The notes below the pieces were generated by a model that did no database searches, had not been told where the DNA came from, and worked only from the letters and a program-made list of their open reading frames with translations. A stretch of 64,000 nt of DNA, taken from positions 6,145,959-6,209,958 of the forward strand of contig OZ024887.1 in the NCBI GenBank assembly GCA_964017195.1, given 5' to 3'. Shown here piece after piece: positions 37,300 to 60,700 of the stretch. Source of the DNA: Siderastrea radians. Its lineage: Eukaryota; Cnidaria; Anthozoa; Scleractinia; Rhizangiidae. Position numbers and translations under genes: made by a program. Every line of letters begins with the position of its first letter. Positions within the stretch are counted from its first letter, which is position 1.

Positions 37300-37700
37300 G
37301 CCATTCTTATAATCCATGTCATCCTCTTCCCTGAAGCGACGAAGAGTTTTCATCACTTCTTCGTGCACTGGATCAAATTTAAGAGCACGAGTCTACTTGA
37401 TAAAGTACAAATATTTCTTATTCAGCCTCGTTCTGTAAACAGGGAATAGGAAATTGTGGACCTTGGTTTTGGAGTCTTCATCAGACATACCCTCCTCTAG
37501 GTAACATTCCAGTTGTTCGTCATAGCGTGGACTGAGGGAATCCTTCACTTCTTGACGCAGAGATTTCCATGGGTCTTCCCACTTTTCTTTTTCAGACACA
37601 TCCACGCTTCCGCTATCTTCATTCACCTCCTCGCCATCTTCTTGTTTTTCTTGCTCATATTCTTTTTTGTCTTCTGCTGTGGTGTCCTCGACTTATATAC
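37300..37700 (-). pseudogene. Unrecognised acidic protein remnant
   Basis: The minus strand is open from about 37700 down to 37393 (acidic start, then KEKWEDPWKSLRQEVKDSL and YDEQLECYLEEGMSDEDSK). After a stop it continues in related style (DPVHEEVMKTLRRFREEDD), with a further acidic stretch near 37180. Continuity across a stop and the lack of splice signals suggest a retro-copied or transposon-borne gene fragment. I do not know the family. Confidence 0.45.
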
Positions 37701-37759
37701 ATGCGCAAAAAGGCTCCTAAGGCACAAAGCACTCCTAAATCATTTCATTAAAAAACGTC

Positions 37760-39467
37760 GTCCAAAAGAGCTCCTAAATACGTTGTAATGTACGCATCAT
37801 TCAAAAAATTGAAAGTTAGCAAATAACATGGTTCACCTGACCCAGACATGCTTGTTATAAAATGGTTTGACCAATCGGATCCAATCTGGTCAAGAGCGCA
37901 TGACGTCATGCGTTATTACTCGCCTGGGGTAGAAGGGTAGGGTAATGAGGGTCAAAATGAATAGAAACGAAGCGGAAAGTGGATAGCGCACCGACTCTCG
38001 GGCTTCAAAAGCGTGGGCCATGACGTCATTGGCCTAGGTGATGTCAGCGAGGTCACTTAACGATCTCGCCTGATTGGGGGTGGGGGCTGGGCACTTCTTG
38101 CAAATATGGCCAAAACAATTCAGCAACGATTACCGAAGACGAAAAATAATAAAACAATTATTCCACTCGCGCTTGTTTGTTTTAAGGCGATTATAACCAT
38201 CTGGGCGATACACTCTTAGTTGGCTATTCATCAGCTCATAAATGCGCTCTCGTAGTGTCGCCGCTTGAGTTCGATACAACTCAAAAGTTCCTTGAATCAA
38301 ATTATAGCCAATGCATTGGTCCAAGGAGCCATTATTGCGCTTTAACGACAAAAATTAAATCTAAATAGACTACCACCAACCTTCCTTTTTCTTCAGAAAC
38401 TACTTGCGAGTGCAACTTTTGCCAGTAAATTAAGAGATGTCAACGCTACGTCCGCACTTTTCGCAGCTTTGCTGTTTGATACGTCCCGCCTCGTGCAATC
38501 TGCTCGCGTTATAAAAAAATTAGGAGAAGAAAGAGGCAGCTGGTCAGGTCTAAATCTGAAGGAGCTAAGCGATTGACTTCTTTTTTCACCTGCCCATTGC
38601 AGTCTACAAACTTTCGTTTTCTCTTACTTCATCGTCTTACATCGGTGTTGATCACTGAAGCACAAATACAGAGGCTGAGGACTTGGAAACTTTATTTACT
38701 GATGTTAATTTTATCAACAAACAAATTGATGCCTGTGTATGTAGAATTCCAGTAATCGACCCTCTTTCCCCCCAGAGAAACAAGAAGCGAAATACAAACA
38801 AACGCGCGCAGGAAAAAATCACCGCGCGACAGCCGTCAGGTGGTAGAGCAAAGGAGAAATCTCTCTCCTCAAGTCTCCACGCTGTTATTATCCCGCGTGT
38901 GCACATTTTGCTTCCAAATGAATAATACGTGCATGACGAAAATTAGGATCGACTCGTACTGTCGTAGGCCACTTCCTCGATTAGGCGTGCCAACAACGTT
39001 TTTCTATGTTGACTGTCATCTTAAATTTTTAGAGTGATACTGCAATATACTGTACTCCCTGTTACTGTATGGATTTTTATTGTCACCTTATTGGCAATTT
39101 ACTAGTTTTCTAATTGTACTTTTAATTTACCGCTATTCTAATTAAAGTTGTCGGATATTTCATGTAAAGCCTCTTGTTTATGCGAAAAGACCGAAAGGTA
39201 GTATGGGTAGTTCTAGCTCTTTTGTGATTTGGCAGTAATTTCACAGTTGACACTACCATAGGATAGGTGAAAGTACCATAACACTTGCCTGTGAGATTTA
39301 TTTTCTGTAGGGGTGGACCATAGCTAAGCTCGATAAATTGATTAATTAATTACCTAATTACCATGCGGTCTTATGGAGTAGGCTCTCCGACAACGTCAAT
39401 TGAAATAGCTGTATATGAAAGCTTTAGACAGTGTCCACAACTGGTTATTTAAGCTAAACACTTTGAC
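37760..39467. other. Intergenic stretch, no gene seen
   Basis: Short open frames only, none with family motifs or consistent splice sites. It separates SDR copy 2 and its neighbour remnant from the 3' end of SDR copy 3. Confidence 0.4.
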
Positions 39468-39590
39468 ACTTAAGGGTGAATTCATTTGCAGCATACGCGT
39501 ATAGCAAAAATGCGAAAACCTGTTAAACAGAACGCGTTAAAAATGCAACAAGTATACGCGTATGCTGCAACTGAATCCACTCTTAAATTG
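39468..39590. mobile_element. Short hairpin element
   Basis: CTTAAGGGTGAATTCATTTGCAGCATACGCGTAT at the left pairs imperfectly with ATACGCGTATGCTGCAACTGAATCCACTCTTAA at the right around a loop of about 50 bp. Confidence 0.6.
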
Positions 39591-39597
39591 AGTGTTT

Positions 39598-39603
39598 GGT
39601 TGG

Positions 39604-39689
<86 letters not shown>

Positions 39690-39690
39690 C
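39598..39690. repeat. GATT tetranucleotide microsatellite
   Basis: About 22 tandem GATT/TTGA units, immediately downstream (in the sense of transcription) of SDR copy 3. Confidence 0.95.
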
Positions 39691-39700
39691 ATTCTGTGTT

Positions 39701-39706
39701 TTTATT
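39701..39706 (-). promoter_or_regulatory. Candidate polyadenylation signal of SDR copy 3
   Basis: TTTATT on the plus strand is AATAAA on the coding strand, about 30 bases after the stop codon at 39735-39737. The position would give a very short 3' UTR, so this is only a candidate. Confidence 0.35.
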
Positions 39707-39734
39707 TTTCTCCACCATCCCCTCTGCGGCAAAG

Positions 39735-51479
<11,745 letters not shown>

Positions 51480-51598
51480 CGCTTAAATTGCGAACGTGTC
51501 AGGTTAGAGGCACAAAATTGTGTGACGGAACTCGTGACAGACTCTCGCGTGATTGTTACACGAGACGTACTAGTTAAACACTAGTGGTTTCCATTGGA
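51480..51598 (-). promoter_or_regulatory. Conserved upstream block of SDR copy 3
   Basis: Reading on the minus strand towards the ATG at 51479, the words TAGTGTTTAAC, GTAACAATCA, GAGAGTCTG, GAGTTCCGTCACACAAT and TTCGCAATTT occur. They are in the same order and at similar spacing as upstream of copy 1. It is probably core promoter plus 5' UTR. Confidence 0.5.
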
Positions 51599-52923
51599 AA
51601 GTGGAGTGCTGCGGGTAAAGCGAATACAGAGGAACAGTGGTTTATGGTGTTCTCGTTAATTGACAGTTTGCAGGTAGTTTAGATAGTGAATCACATTTAA
51701 AATGTTAGCTATGATTGTACTGCCGTACCAAGATGTCTCACCGTGATAGATCTGGGTACGAGTAGCTTTGCGTTAGGTTCCGATTTGTCAACAGAACTTT
51801 CTGCAGTAGAGTGAACTACCATATTTGCAACCGCCAGAGCAAGATGGCATTTTACTTGCTTTACCTCGAAACACCCACATAATCTTTCAATAAAACGAAA
51901 CAATGAGTTTTCTGATACCTTTAACGTTTTAACAACGCCGTTTTATGTACACGATGGTATAACAAAGAATTTTACATTGTACTAACAAAATTGCCTTTAC
52001 AGATTCACGAGGCCACACAACACTTCAGGTCTACGCAATTCAACTTGATTAATGTTTTGTTGTTCTTAGATTACCGCTGGCCACGCGTAAAAGGAGCCAA
52101 ATTCGAGCATGGCTTCGATATATGCTCTTCAAGCTCAAGGTACAAACCTGGGGCTGGATTTATGCAGCCCCCCTAAGAGAAGATGTGTCCTACATATTGC
52201 TGTAAAAACTATGGCCTATTGTTAAGAAGTAATACTTAGGAGTCATCTCGACACAGGAGAGCTTTGTGAATCCTGCCCCTGGAGAATATTCTCGGAGATT
52301 TCAACTCCAAATAATGATTGAAAGTCAACCTGAAGGTTTAGAAAAGACGAGGGATGCACATTATGGGAGGAAGATCTGATCGAGGAAAGCGCTTTCGAGG
52401 TCGAAGATACCGACCAATACACCAGGGAGCGAGTGCGAAATCATTTACAAACGTCAATTGCAACAAACGAAAAGCACCGGCAAGCTAAGGAAAAAGCAAC
52501 AAGAAGGCGAAGAAGTTTTCTTGGTCAACGGAGAAAGTAGAAATTTTGTTAATTTTTTAAAACAATTTTTTTTAAATAAACAAGTTTTACAACTTAATTT
52601 CGCACAGTGCTGCTCTCAAGTTTAGCTCTTTAAAAATTGTTTTCAATTTTTTTTTCAAAAACTTGTTTTTAAGAGTTTTTTTTTAAAATTGCCCTTTAGT
52701 TTCTTCCTCTCTCTTGTCTGTTTTAAGCATTTCCGGTTCTTTTCAGTCGGATGTGTTTCAGCAAAAGTCTGACTTCAGCTGAAAGCCAACTTCCTTTTAA
52801 TAAGCTCCACCCCCCCCCCCCCGGGGGGGAGATGGAGGCCACGCCACCCCCCATAAGAGCGTCGATTTGTAACGCGCTACAAACAATGCCTTTGCAATTA
52901 CACAGTGCTGTTAACCTCTCACC
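51599..52923. other. Intergenic stretch with one possible coding end
   Basis: From about 52340 to 52540 a plus-strand frame reads an acidic then basic sequence (WEEDLIEESAFEVEDT and later EKATRRRRSFLGQRRK) to a TAG. It has no Met in a good context and no clear acceptor, so a terminal exon of an unknown gene is only possible. A poly-C/poly-G palindrome lies at 52809-52829. Confidence 0.3.
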
Positions 52924-55018
52924 ACAGGCTTACCATCCTCTGTTTGTGTGGTGGGCTGTGCGTTTGTAATGGCTGTGTAGGTTTATCAAATTAGCAAAAC
53001 TAAAACCGAAACTTAGGAGTTTTAAAACTGAAGAAAATGAGATAAAAACTCATAAGATTGCTGCCATGGTGTTTTGACTTGTGTTTCTGTTTTATTTTGG
53101 CGATTTAAGGCTCGTGAAAGTGATGTTTTCAAAATAACGGTCGGACCCGTTCAAAAGAAGAGAAAGAGAACAAGGCATGCAACTAGGCGACCCGCAAATT
53201 ACACTACCCAGTCGAACATTTCGCCAAAAAAGTCATATTTGCTGTATTCACTCACACACAAAAATCATGGCCCTCAAAAGAATAGTCTTCGAAGAAAAAT
53301 TAGGCCAAATTTGAGTTAGATTCGATCGCAGATAGACCTTTAAATTCGAGCCCAAACTTTTGAATACGACCGTCAATTTGCTTTCTCCCTATGATCTGCA
53401 AGAAATCCGAACTCAAAGGAATTCGAAGAATGCATTTTTCCGTTAAAATTTGAATTCGCGTACGACGAACTGCCGCGCCTGGCCTCCCTACCCGAAACTT
53501 TTGGTCCGTGACAAAATCTTCTCTGTAGTCACCCGAGTGGGGAGTTTGACCGACAAAGCGGGAACCCAGTTGAAAGACACGCGATTTTTTAAATTTCCCC
53601 TGCGCGTAGACTATGCATGGGTCGCTGAACGCAACAAAACAAAACAAAATGGAAAACGCGGACTCAGGCCAGCCTAAGGCCAAGAAGAAAAAGACCAAAA
53701 AGGGAAATGAAAAACGGTGGTGGTATGTTGAATTGTTTTTTTCTTTTTTATCTTGTGTGTGTGTGCCATTTACCATTGCCAAGCAACAGCAGCTATTAAG
53801 ATCATGCGAATCGTTTCGTTGCGTTTAACTGGTTTGCATTTTTCCATTTTCATGACAGGTTAACACAGAATTATGAGTTAAAATCCGGATAAAAAATTTC
53901 CTTGGGTGAAAGCGAAGGATTTTCGTTTCACTTTGAAAGGAAAAGAAGTTTGCACTATAGTAAGAGAAGTGTTTGGTTAACTGCTGAAAAAGTAGGGGAT
54001 CCATAACTCAACTTTTTGGCCTTTGTCTGTGGCTAGGTTTAGGAAATAATACTGAAAGTAATCGATGGCATGGTAATGAACTGCTGAGTAGTTTATTCCG
54101 TTCAATATAGTAGAAGCTCGAAAATGTATTTTCATCTCACAGAATTCTTTACCCTGCAAAATAAGTCTTCTTCCCCCAGAAATGTAAGAATTTTAAGTAC
54201 TTGAATATTTCTGGTACCACCACCGTTTTTCCTTTCCCTTTTCGGTCTTTTTCTTCTTGGCCTTAGGCTAGCCTGAGTCCACGTCTTGCATTTTGTTTTG
54301 TTTTGAATTTTTGCGCCCAGCGACCCTCAGTCTACGCGCAGGGGAGATTTAAAAAATCGCGTCTTTCAACTGGGTTCCCGCTTTGTCGGTAAACTCGCCA
54401 CTCGGGTGACTACAGAGAAGATTTTGTCACGGACCAAAAGTTTCGCGTAGGAAGGCCAAGGGTGGCAGTTTGTCGCACGCGAATTCAAATTTTAACGGAA
54501 AATGCATTCTTCGAATTAATTCCTTTGAGTTCGGATTTCTTGCAGATCATAGGGAGAAAGCAAATTGACGGTCGTATTCAAAAGTTTGGGCTCGAATTTA
54601 AAGGTCTATCCGCGGTCGAATCCAACTCAAATTTGGCCTAATTTGTCTTCGAAGACTATTCTTTTGAGGGCCATGATTTTTGTGTGTGAGTGAATAGAGC
54701 AAATGTGATTTTTTTGGCGAAATGTTCGACTGGGTAGCGTAATTTGCGGGTCGCCTAGTTGCATGCCTTGTTCTCTTTCTCTACTTTTGAGCGAGTCCGA
54801 CCTTTTTTTTGAAAACATCGCTTTCGCGAGCCTTAAATCACCAAAATAAACACAGAAACACAAATCAAAACACCATGGCAGCAATCTTATGAGTTTTCAT
54901 TTCATTTTCCTCAGTTTTAAAACTCCTAAATTTCGGTTTTAGTTTTGCTAATTTGATAAACCGACACAGCCATTACAAACTCACAGCCCACCACACAAAC
55001 AGAGGATGTTAAGCCTGT
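52924..55018. mobile_element. 2.1-kb palindromic element with 0.8-kb arms
   Basis: Arms 52924-53724 and 54215-55018 are complementary at high identity, starting ACAGGCTTA and ending TAAGCCTGT, around a spacer of about 490 bp. In the left arm, 53649-53724 (plus) encodes MENADSGQPKAKKKKTKKGN then EKRWW before the complementarity ends. The right arm has the mirrored segment with a stop codon. The peptide resembles the start of Myb/SANT-like proteins of animal transposons (lysine-rich tract then KRWW). The element may be an inverted duplication of the 5' part of such a transposon. Confidence 0.75.
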
Positions 55019-55448
55019 GCTCTCACGTATTTTTTTCTCTTTCTATTCTCAACTCGTTTTTCGAAGTCTAATACGCCATTTGAAAGCTACAAAAATGTAG
55101 ATGCCATTGTATACGATGATTTGTAGTATGGACTCTAGATCACAAGAGCTAGACACGTAAGAAGACAGCTAGAATAATTATAAAGGCTGGTGCCTTTTAA
55201 ACGGAGAAAAAAAATGACAGAGAAGATGGTAAGTTAGATGTTAATAAGTTAATAAGATGGTAATTGTCATCAAACGACTAATTTCCAGTGCTTTTTTCCT
55301 TCTTAGAAAATGAAGTCCGTAGTGACTGACGCACCCGGACAAAACGGTCCATTATCAAATTTTCAAGGTTTAGACCATTGCGAAACCGTGTACGATCAAA
55401 GCTTGCTCTACGTTGGATCACTAGATCGTGACCAGTCAAAAGAAGATA
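55019..55448. other. Spacer, no gene seen
   Basis: A/T-rich sequence without exon-like or repeat structure that I could support. Confidence 0.4.
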
Positions 55449-55663
55449 AAATATGGAAATAATGCAAAGACTGGTCAGACAACGTGCACAAGGCGTAAAT
55501 ACAATATTTCGGCTGGCCAACACCAGCCTTCTTCAGGTTTGTTGAATGAAACGCGAATTTACCATGCAAATGAAGAATTTATCTTTGCTGCTCTTGGCCA
55601 GCCGAAATATTGTATTTATGCCTCGTGCACGTTGTCTGACCAGTCTTTGCATTATTTCCAGGT
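55449..55663. mobile_element. Hairpin element of about 215 bp
   Basis: GGAAATAATGCAAAGACTGG at the left is matched by CCAGTCTTTGCATTATTTCC at the right. Complementarity continues through ACAACGTGCAC and AATACAATATTTCGGCTGGCC. The loop is about 65 bp. Confidence 0.8.
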
Positions 55664-55984
55664 CTATTATCGCTTATCCCCCAAAACACTTCTTTGGGGA
55701 AGATAACTTGCTTGCTAACATTTTCCTGTGGAGGCTATAACGACAAATTAAAAATTCTTTATTATATAAACTGGAGTGTTTTATAGAGATTTCCACCACT
55801 GAGAAAAATCGTATTTGGTACACGTAAAATTACGATAATTTTACATGTGAAAATACGGCCAATCAGCTTTCGCGACGTCACGCGCCTTCTTTCGCGCCAC
55901 TTTCAACGGCTTGCCAAGATTTCGTAGTTCTCGATCGCTGTTCGCTTGGCTTGTTCAAAAAAGAAATAACTACTAACAGGTTAC

Positions 55985-56350
55985 GATGGCTTTGAGCAGT
56001 ACACCAGAAAAAACAACCAAAAATTCGGCAAGTGAAAGATTCGTGTCCCTCACTGATGAAGATGTTGAAAGATTTGTCGAAGCTGAAGCCCACAAAAACA
56101 CTCAAAGAAATGCACAACGACGTAGCATTGATGAAGTCGTTTTTGCCAACTGAAAACGAAACAAGACAACTCCAAGACATACCGCCGCCAGAATTAGACG
56201 CTTACCTCAGCAGATTTCTATTGTCTGTGAGAAAAGTCTGGTAATGAATATGAGCCAACAACACTCAGAGGAATTATCGTTTCTGTGGAGCGTTATCTTA
56301 GAAACCTACGCTACAGCGAGTCTGTTGTCGAAGGACAACGTTTGACAGTT
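55985..56350 (+). pseudogene. Crypton-like tyrosine recombinase N-terminal relic
   Basis: From ATG at 55985 one frame reads SLTDEDVERFVEAEAHKNTQ to a stop. The next frame reads ETRQLQDIPPPELDAYLSRF and LLSVRK, and a third reads GNEYEPTTLRGIIVSVERYL. This order (a D-V-x-x-F-x-E start, IPPPELDxYLxxFLLSVRK, then EYEPTTLRG) is that of the N-terminal part of Crypton-derived recombinases, such as the domain kept in vertebrate KIAA1958 and ZMYM-type genes. Two frame changes show it is dead. The catalytic C-terminal part is absent. Confidence 0.75.
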
Positions 56351-56762
56351 GAATTCGTTTGTTTAAACGAATTTCTCAATTTTGACACGAGACTGCGGAT
56401 CAGTTTGTGTGTAGGCTTCGACAACTAACGGCGAGTTGTGACTTTGCCGAATTTGAGGATGACCATATTCGGGTTAATCGATAAGTGCTATTCCAGTTAT
56501 TTACGTCGCAAGTTTAATCTGGAGCAAGAAGGTACGGTGACTTTAGATTGTCTACTAATGAATACGGACAAATAAAGCAGTAAAGAGTAGTAATGATAGC
56601 ATGAAAATAAAATAATAGTGAAAAGTTTTCCGTTGTGTTAATGAATGTATTTGAAAATTGTTTGTTTGAATGAGTTGAACCGGAATCACTTTTATCTTTT
56701 GCCTCTACGCTTACTGCTGTTGCCCTTAAATAAAAATTGTTTCAGTAATATTGTGGGCTTTT

Positions 56763-56938
56763 GTGTTTATATAATAAACACAATAATACATGGTTGCTTG
56801 GAGATATGGAATTTCTCTTCTCGTGTTCAATTCGATATCTCACTCGTTCGCTACGCTCACTCGTGAGATATCGCGTTGAACACTCGAAGAGAAATTCAAT
56901 ATCTCCGCGCGCCCATGTATTATTGTCTATATAAACTA
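56763..56938. mobile_element. Perfect-loop hairpin MITE
   Basis: ATACATGG, GGAGATAT and TTTCTCTTCGAGTGTTCAA-type words on the left are mirrored on the right around the centre CGTTCGCTACGCTCACTCG near 56845. Ends are ATATAATAAACACAATAATACATG and CATGTATTATTGTCTATAT. Confidence 0.75.
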
Positions 56939-56939
56939 A

Positions 56940-57103
56940 TTGTGATTTTGAGACGGCATTCTGCATTATATTGACGGCTAGTTGGAAGAAAATATATTCC
57001 GTTTTGGGCGGAGTTGTGAAGCGACGGAGTCCTGTACGGAGGATATACTTTCTTCCAACGCCGTCAATATAACGCAGAATTGCCGTCTCAAAATCGCAAT
57101 TAC
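56940..57103. mobile_element. Hairpin element of about 160 bp
   Basis: TTGTGATTTTGAGACGGCATTCTGC at the left pairs with GCAGAATTGCCGTCTCAAAATCGCAA at the right. TATATTGACGGC and TTGGAAGAAA also pair inward. It directly abuts the preceding hairpin. Confidence 0.75.
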
Positions 57104-57641
57104 CGGTAGGTTTGTATCTCGATTCAATCGTTTTTCGGGGGAAAGAAAGCAGAACTTAGATTTTCTTGTTCTGAATGAAAGATAAATTCTTACAAGTCGT
57201 CAAGTGTTGAACACGAATGTTTGTACGCGTAATCAAATCTTTGTTTTGCAGAAAAATTATGAAAATGCGGACTTTCCCTGCCAGAAATCAGTACTTGACA
57301 CACGGTAAATTCGAAATTGCATCTTTATGTAGTTTTCATAAGTGCCAGACGTCGAGAAAAGCTCACAAAACGGATACAATAACGCAAGTCGAAGAGCATT
57401 TTGTTCAAGACTTTTTAAAAAACATGATTGCTTGATTAGCGCGCGCACAACAAAACGGATTACCACGACAAAAACAAACGGATAAAACAAACGAAAAAAC
57501 GCTTAATCCTCGTCTTACCTTGGCTTTTCTCTAATGTGGATTGCAGAGTTGAATATCGCTTTCCTTTAACTTTCAAACTGCGTGTAATTTACAGTCCTGG
57601 CCACTCTTTGAAGAGAAAATTTGATTTTTTGTTTTTGTTTT
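57104..57641. other. Spacer before the array, no gene seen
   Basis: Short open frames on both strands; no recognised motif or splice pattern. Confidence 0.4.
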
Positions 57642-57720
57642 GAACGGGAGGAGCATAGGAAAAACGGCGCGAAATTTTCAACAGATGACTGGCTCACTTT
57701 TGAGACGTCAATACGTAGTT
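57642..57720. repeat. 79-bp direct repeat, left copy
   Basis: This 79-bp sequence (GAACGGGAGGAGCATAGGAA ... ATACGTAGTT) recurs base for base at 63832-63910 in the same orientation. The two copies bracket the tandem array, the orphan exon and the inverted partial unit. Confidence 0.9.
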
Positions 57721-60700
57721 TTATTATTCAACTGCATTCAGTAGAGTACAAATAACACCCAAAACGAGTACAAATATCCCACGGTATTTGTACCGGTTTG
57801 ACAGGTTTTCTACAAATGCCACGTCAGGCTTTAGGCTTACAAGGTGAACGGCTTACAAGGCTTACAAGGCTTACAAGGCTTAGGCTTACAAGGTGAGCCC
57901 TACGGGCTCGCCAAAATACGGCGCGACTCGTAAAAATATCCCACGATACTACACACTAAACCGTCTAATAAGATATATTTATTATTCAACTACATTCAGT
58001 AGAGTACAAATAACACCCAAAACGAGTACAAATATCCCACGGTATTTGTACCGGTTTGACAGGTTTTCTACAAATGCCGCGTCAGGCATTAGGCTTACAA
58101 GGTGAACGATGAAAAAATGGCCGAAACAGTCGTTTTCCGGAAGAAAACAATGAATGCTTACCAAATTTTGAGGTTGTTAACGAAAACGAGATCGTAGAGA
58201 CAAGCAATGACCTAGACGACAGTGAAATTTCTTTATTTATTGAAGAAAATCGAAACGTATTAAAATACAACAGAAAAGACAAAAACTGACCTCAAGTCCG
58301 TTACAGAAACAAGGGCCATTGAAGAAATTCCCGCCGAGGAACTTAACAATCTTTTATGTCATTTGGTTGTCAAAGTCAGGAAACAGAACCCATCTTTCCT
58401 CAGGAGCTGTCTTCAACAAATGCATAATTGTTGTCGGTAAGAAATCTCCACCGCTATCTCTTCCAAAACGACCCGTGGTTAGTGATTCGGACGAAGATGA
58501 CTGAGCTTGAAGTGCTGTTTAACTTTGTTTGACTTGACTTTCGAGTTCTGTTTGTTCTGTCGAGTTCTTTCTTTTCGTAGTTTTACTCGGTGACCAAGAA
58601 CATTGTTGTTCATCTAACTGTAAACCCGAAAATAGTTCAGTTTTGCCTTGTTCCATCTTTGTTTTCCTTGCAAGTTTGAAATAAAATCCCGACGCTTCGC
58701 TCGATTGACAGGTTTGACAAGTTTTCGTTTTTGACCAATCAACAACAACCTCACGTCAAGCGCGCGAAACCTGACCCCGCTGGCGCGCTCACTCGCTGCT
58801 CAGAAGTCACGTTAGTTTGTCACGCAACTCAGACAGTTTATAAACCACTCTTCCATTTTGTAGCTAAGTTGAATAATAAATCCCTTATTAGACGGTTGAG
58901 TGCCGTAGTATCGTGGGATATTTTTACTCGTCTCTTGTATTTTGACTCGCCCTACGGGCTCGCCAAAATACGGCGCGACTCGTAAAAATATCCCACGATA
59001 CTACACACTAAACCGTCTAATAAGATATATTTATTATTCAACTACATTCAGTAGAGTACAAATAACACCCAAAACGAGTACAAATATCCCACGGTATTTG
59101 TACCGGTTTGACAGGTTTTCTACAAATGCCACGTCAGGCTTTAGGCTTACAAGGTGAACGATGAAAAAATGGCCGAAACGCTCGTTTTTCCCGAAGAAAA
59201 CAATGAATGCTTACCAAATTTTGAGGTTTTTAACGAAAACGAGATCCTAGAGACAAGCAATGACCTAGACGACAGTGAAATTTCTTTATTTATTGAAGAA
59301 AATCGAAATGTATTAAAATACAACAGAAAATACAAAAACTGACCTCAAGTCCGTTAAAGAAACAAGAGCCATTGAAGAAATTCCCGCCGAGGAACTTAAC
59401 AACCTTTTATGTCATTTGTTTGTCAAAGTCAGGAAACGGAACCCATCATTTCTCAGGAGCTGTCTTCAACAAATGCACAATTGTTGTCGGTCAGAAATCT
59501 CCACCGCTATCTCTTCCAAAACGACCCGTGGTTAGTGATTCGGACGAAGATGACTGAGCTTGAAGTGCTGTTTAACTTTGTTTGACTTGACTTTCGAGTT
59601 CTGTTTGTTCTGTCGAGTTCTTTCTTTTCGTAGTTTTACTCGTTGACCAAGAACATTGTTGTTTATCTAACTGTAAACCCGAAAATAATTCAGTTTTGCC
59701 TTGTTCCATCTTTGTTTTCCTTGCAAGTTTGAAATAAAATCCCGACGCTTCGCTCGATTGACACAGGTTTGACAAGTTTTCATTTTTGACCAATCAACAA
59801 CAACCTCACGTCAAGCGCGCGAAACCTGACCCCGCTGGCGCGCTCACTCGCTGCTCAGAAGTCACGTTAGTTTGTCACGCAACTCAGGCAGTTTATAAAC
59901 CACTTTTCCATTTTGTAGCTAAGTTGAATAATAAATCCCTTATTAGACGGTTTAGTGTGTAGTATTGTGGGATATTTTTACTCGTCTCTTGTATTTTGAC
60001 TCGCCCTACGGGCTCGCCAAAATACGGCGCGACTCGTAAAAATATCCCACGATACTACACACTAAACCGTCTAATAAGATATATTTATTATTCAACTGCA
60101 TTCAGTAGAGTACAAATAACACCCAAAACGAGTACAAATATCCCACGGTATTTGTACTCCAGAAGACCGGTTTGACAGGTTTTCTACAAATGCCGCGTCA
60201 GGCATTAGGCTTACAAGGTGAACGATGAAAAAATGGCCGAAACAGTCGTTTTCCGGAAGAAAACAATGAATGCTTACCAAATTTTGAGGTTGTTAACGAA
60301 AACGAGATCGTAGAGACAAGCAATGACCTAGACGACAGTGAAATTTCTTTATTTATTGAAGAAAATCGAAACGTATTAAAATACAACAGAAAAGACAAAA
60401 ACTGACCTCAAGTCCGTTACAGAAACAAGGGCCATTGAAGAAATTCCCGCCGAGGAACTTAACAATCTTTTATGTCATTTGGTTGTCAAAGTCAGGAAAC
60501 AGAACCCATCTTTCCTCAGGAGCTGTCTTCAACAAATGCATAATTGTTGTCGGTAAGAAATCTCCACCGCTATCTCTTCCAAAACGACCCGTGGTTAGTG
60601 ATTCGGACGAAGATGACTGAGCTTGAAGTGCTGTTTAACTTTGTTTGACTTGACTTTCGAGTTCTGTTTGTTCTGTCGAGTTCTTTCTTTTCGTAGTTTT

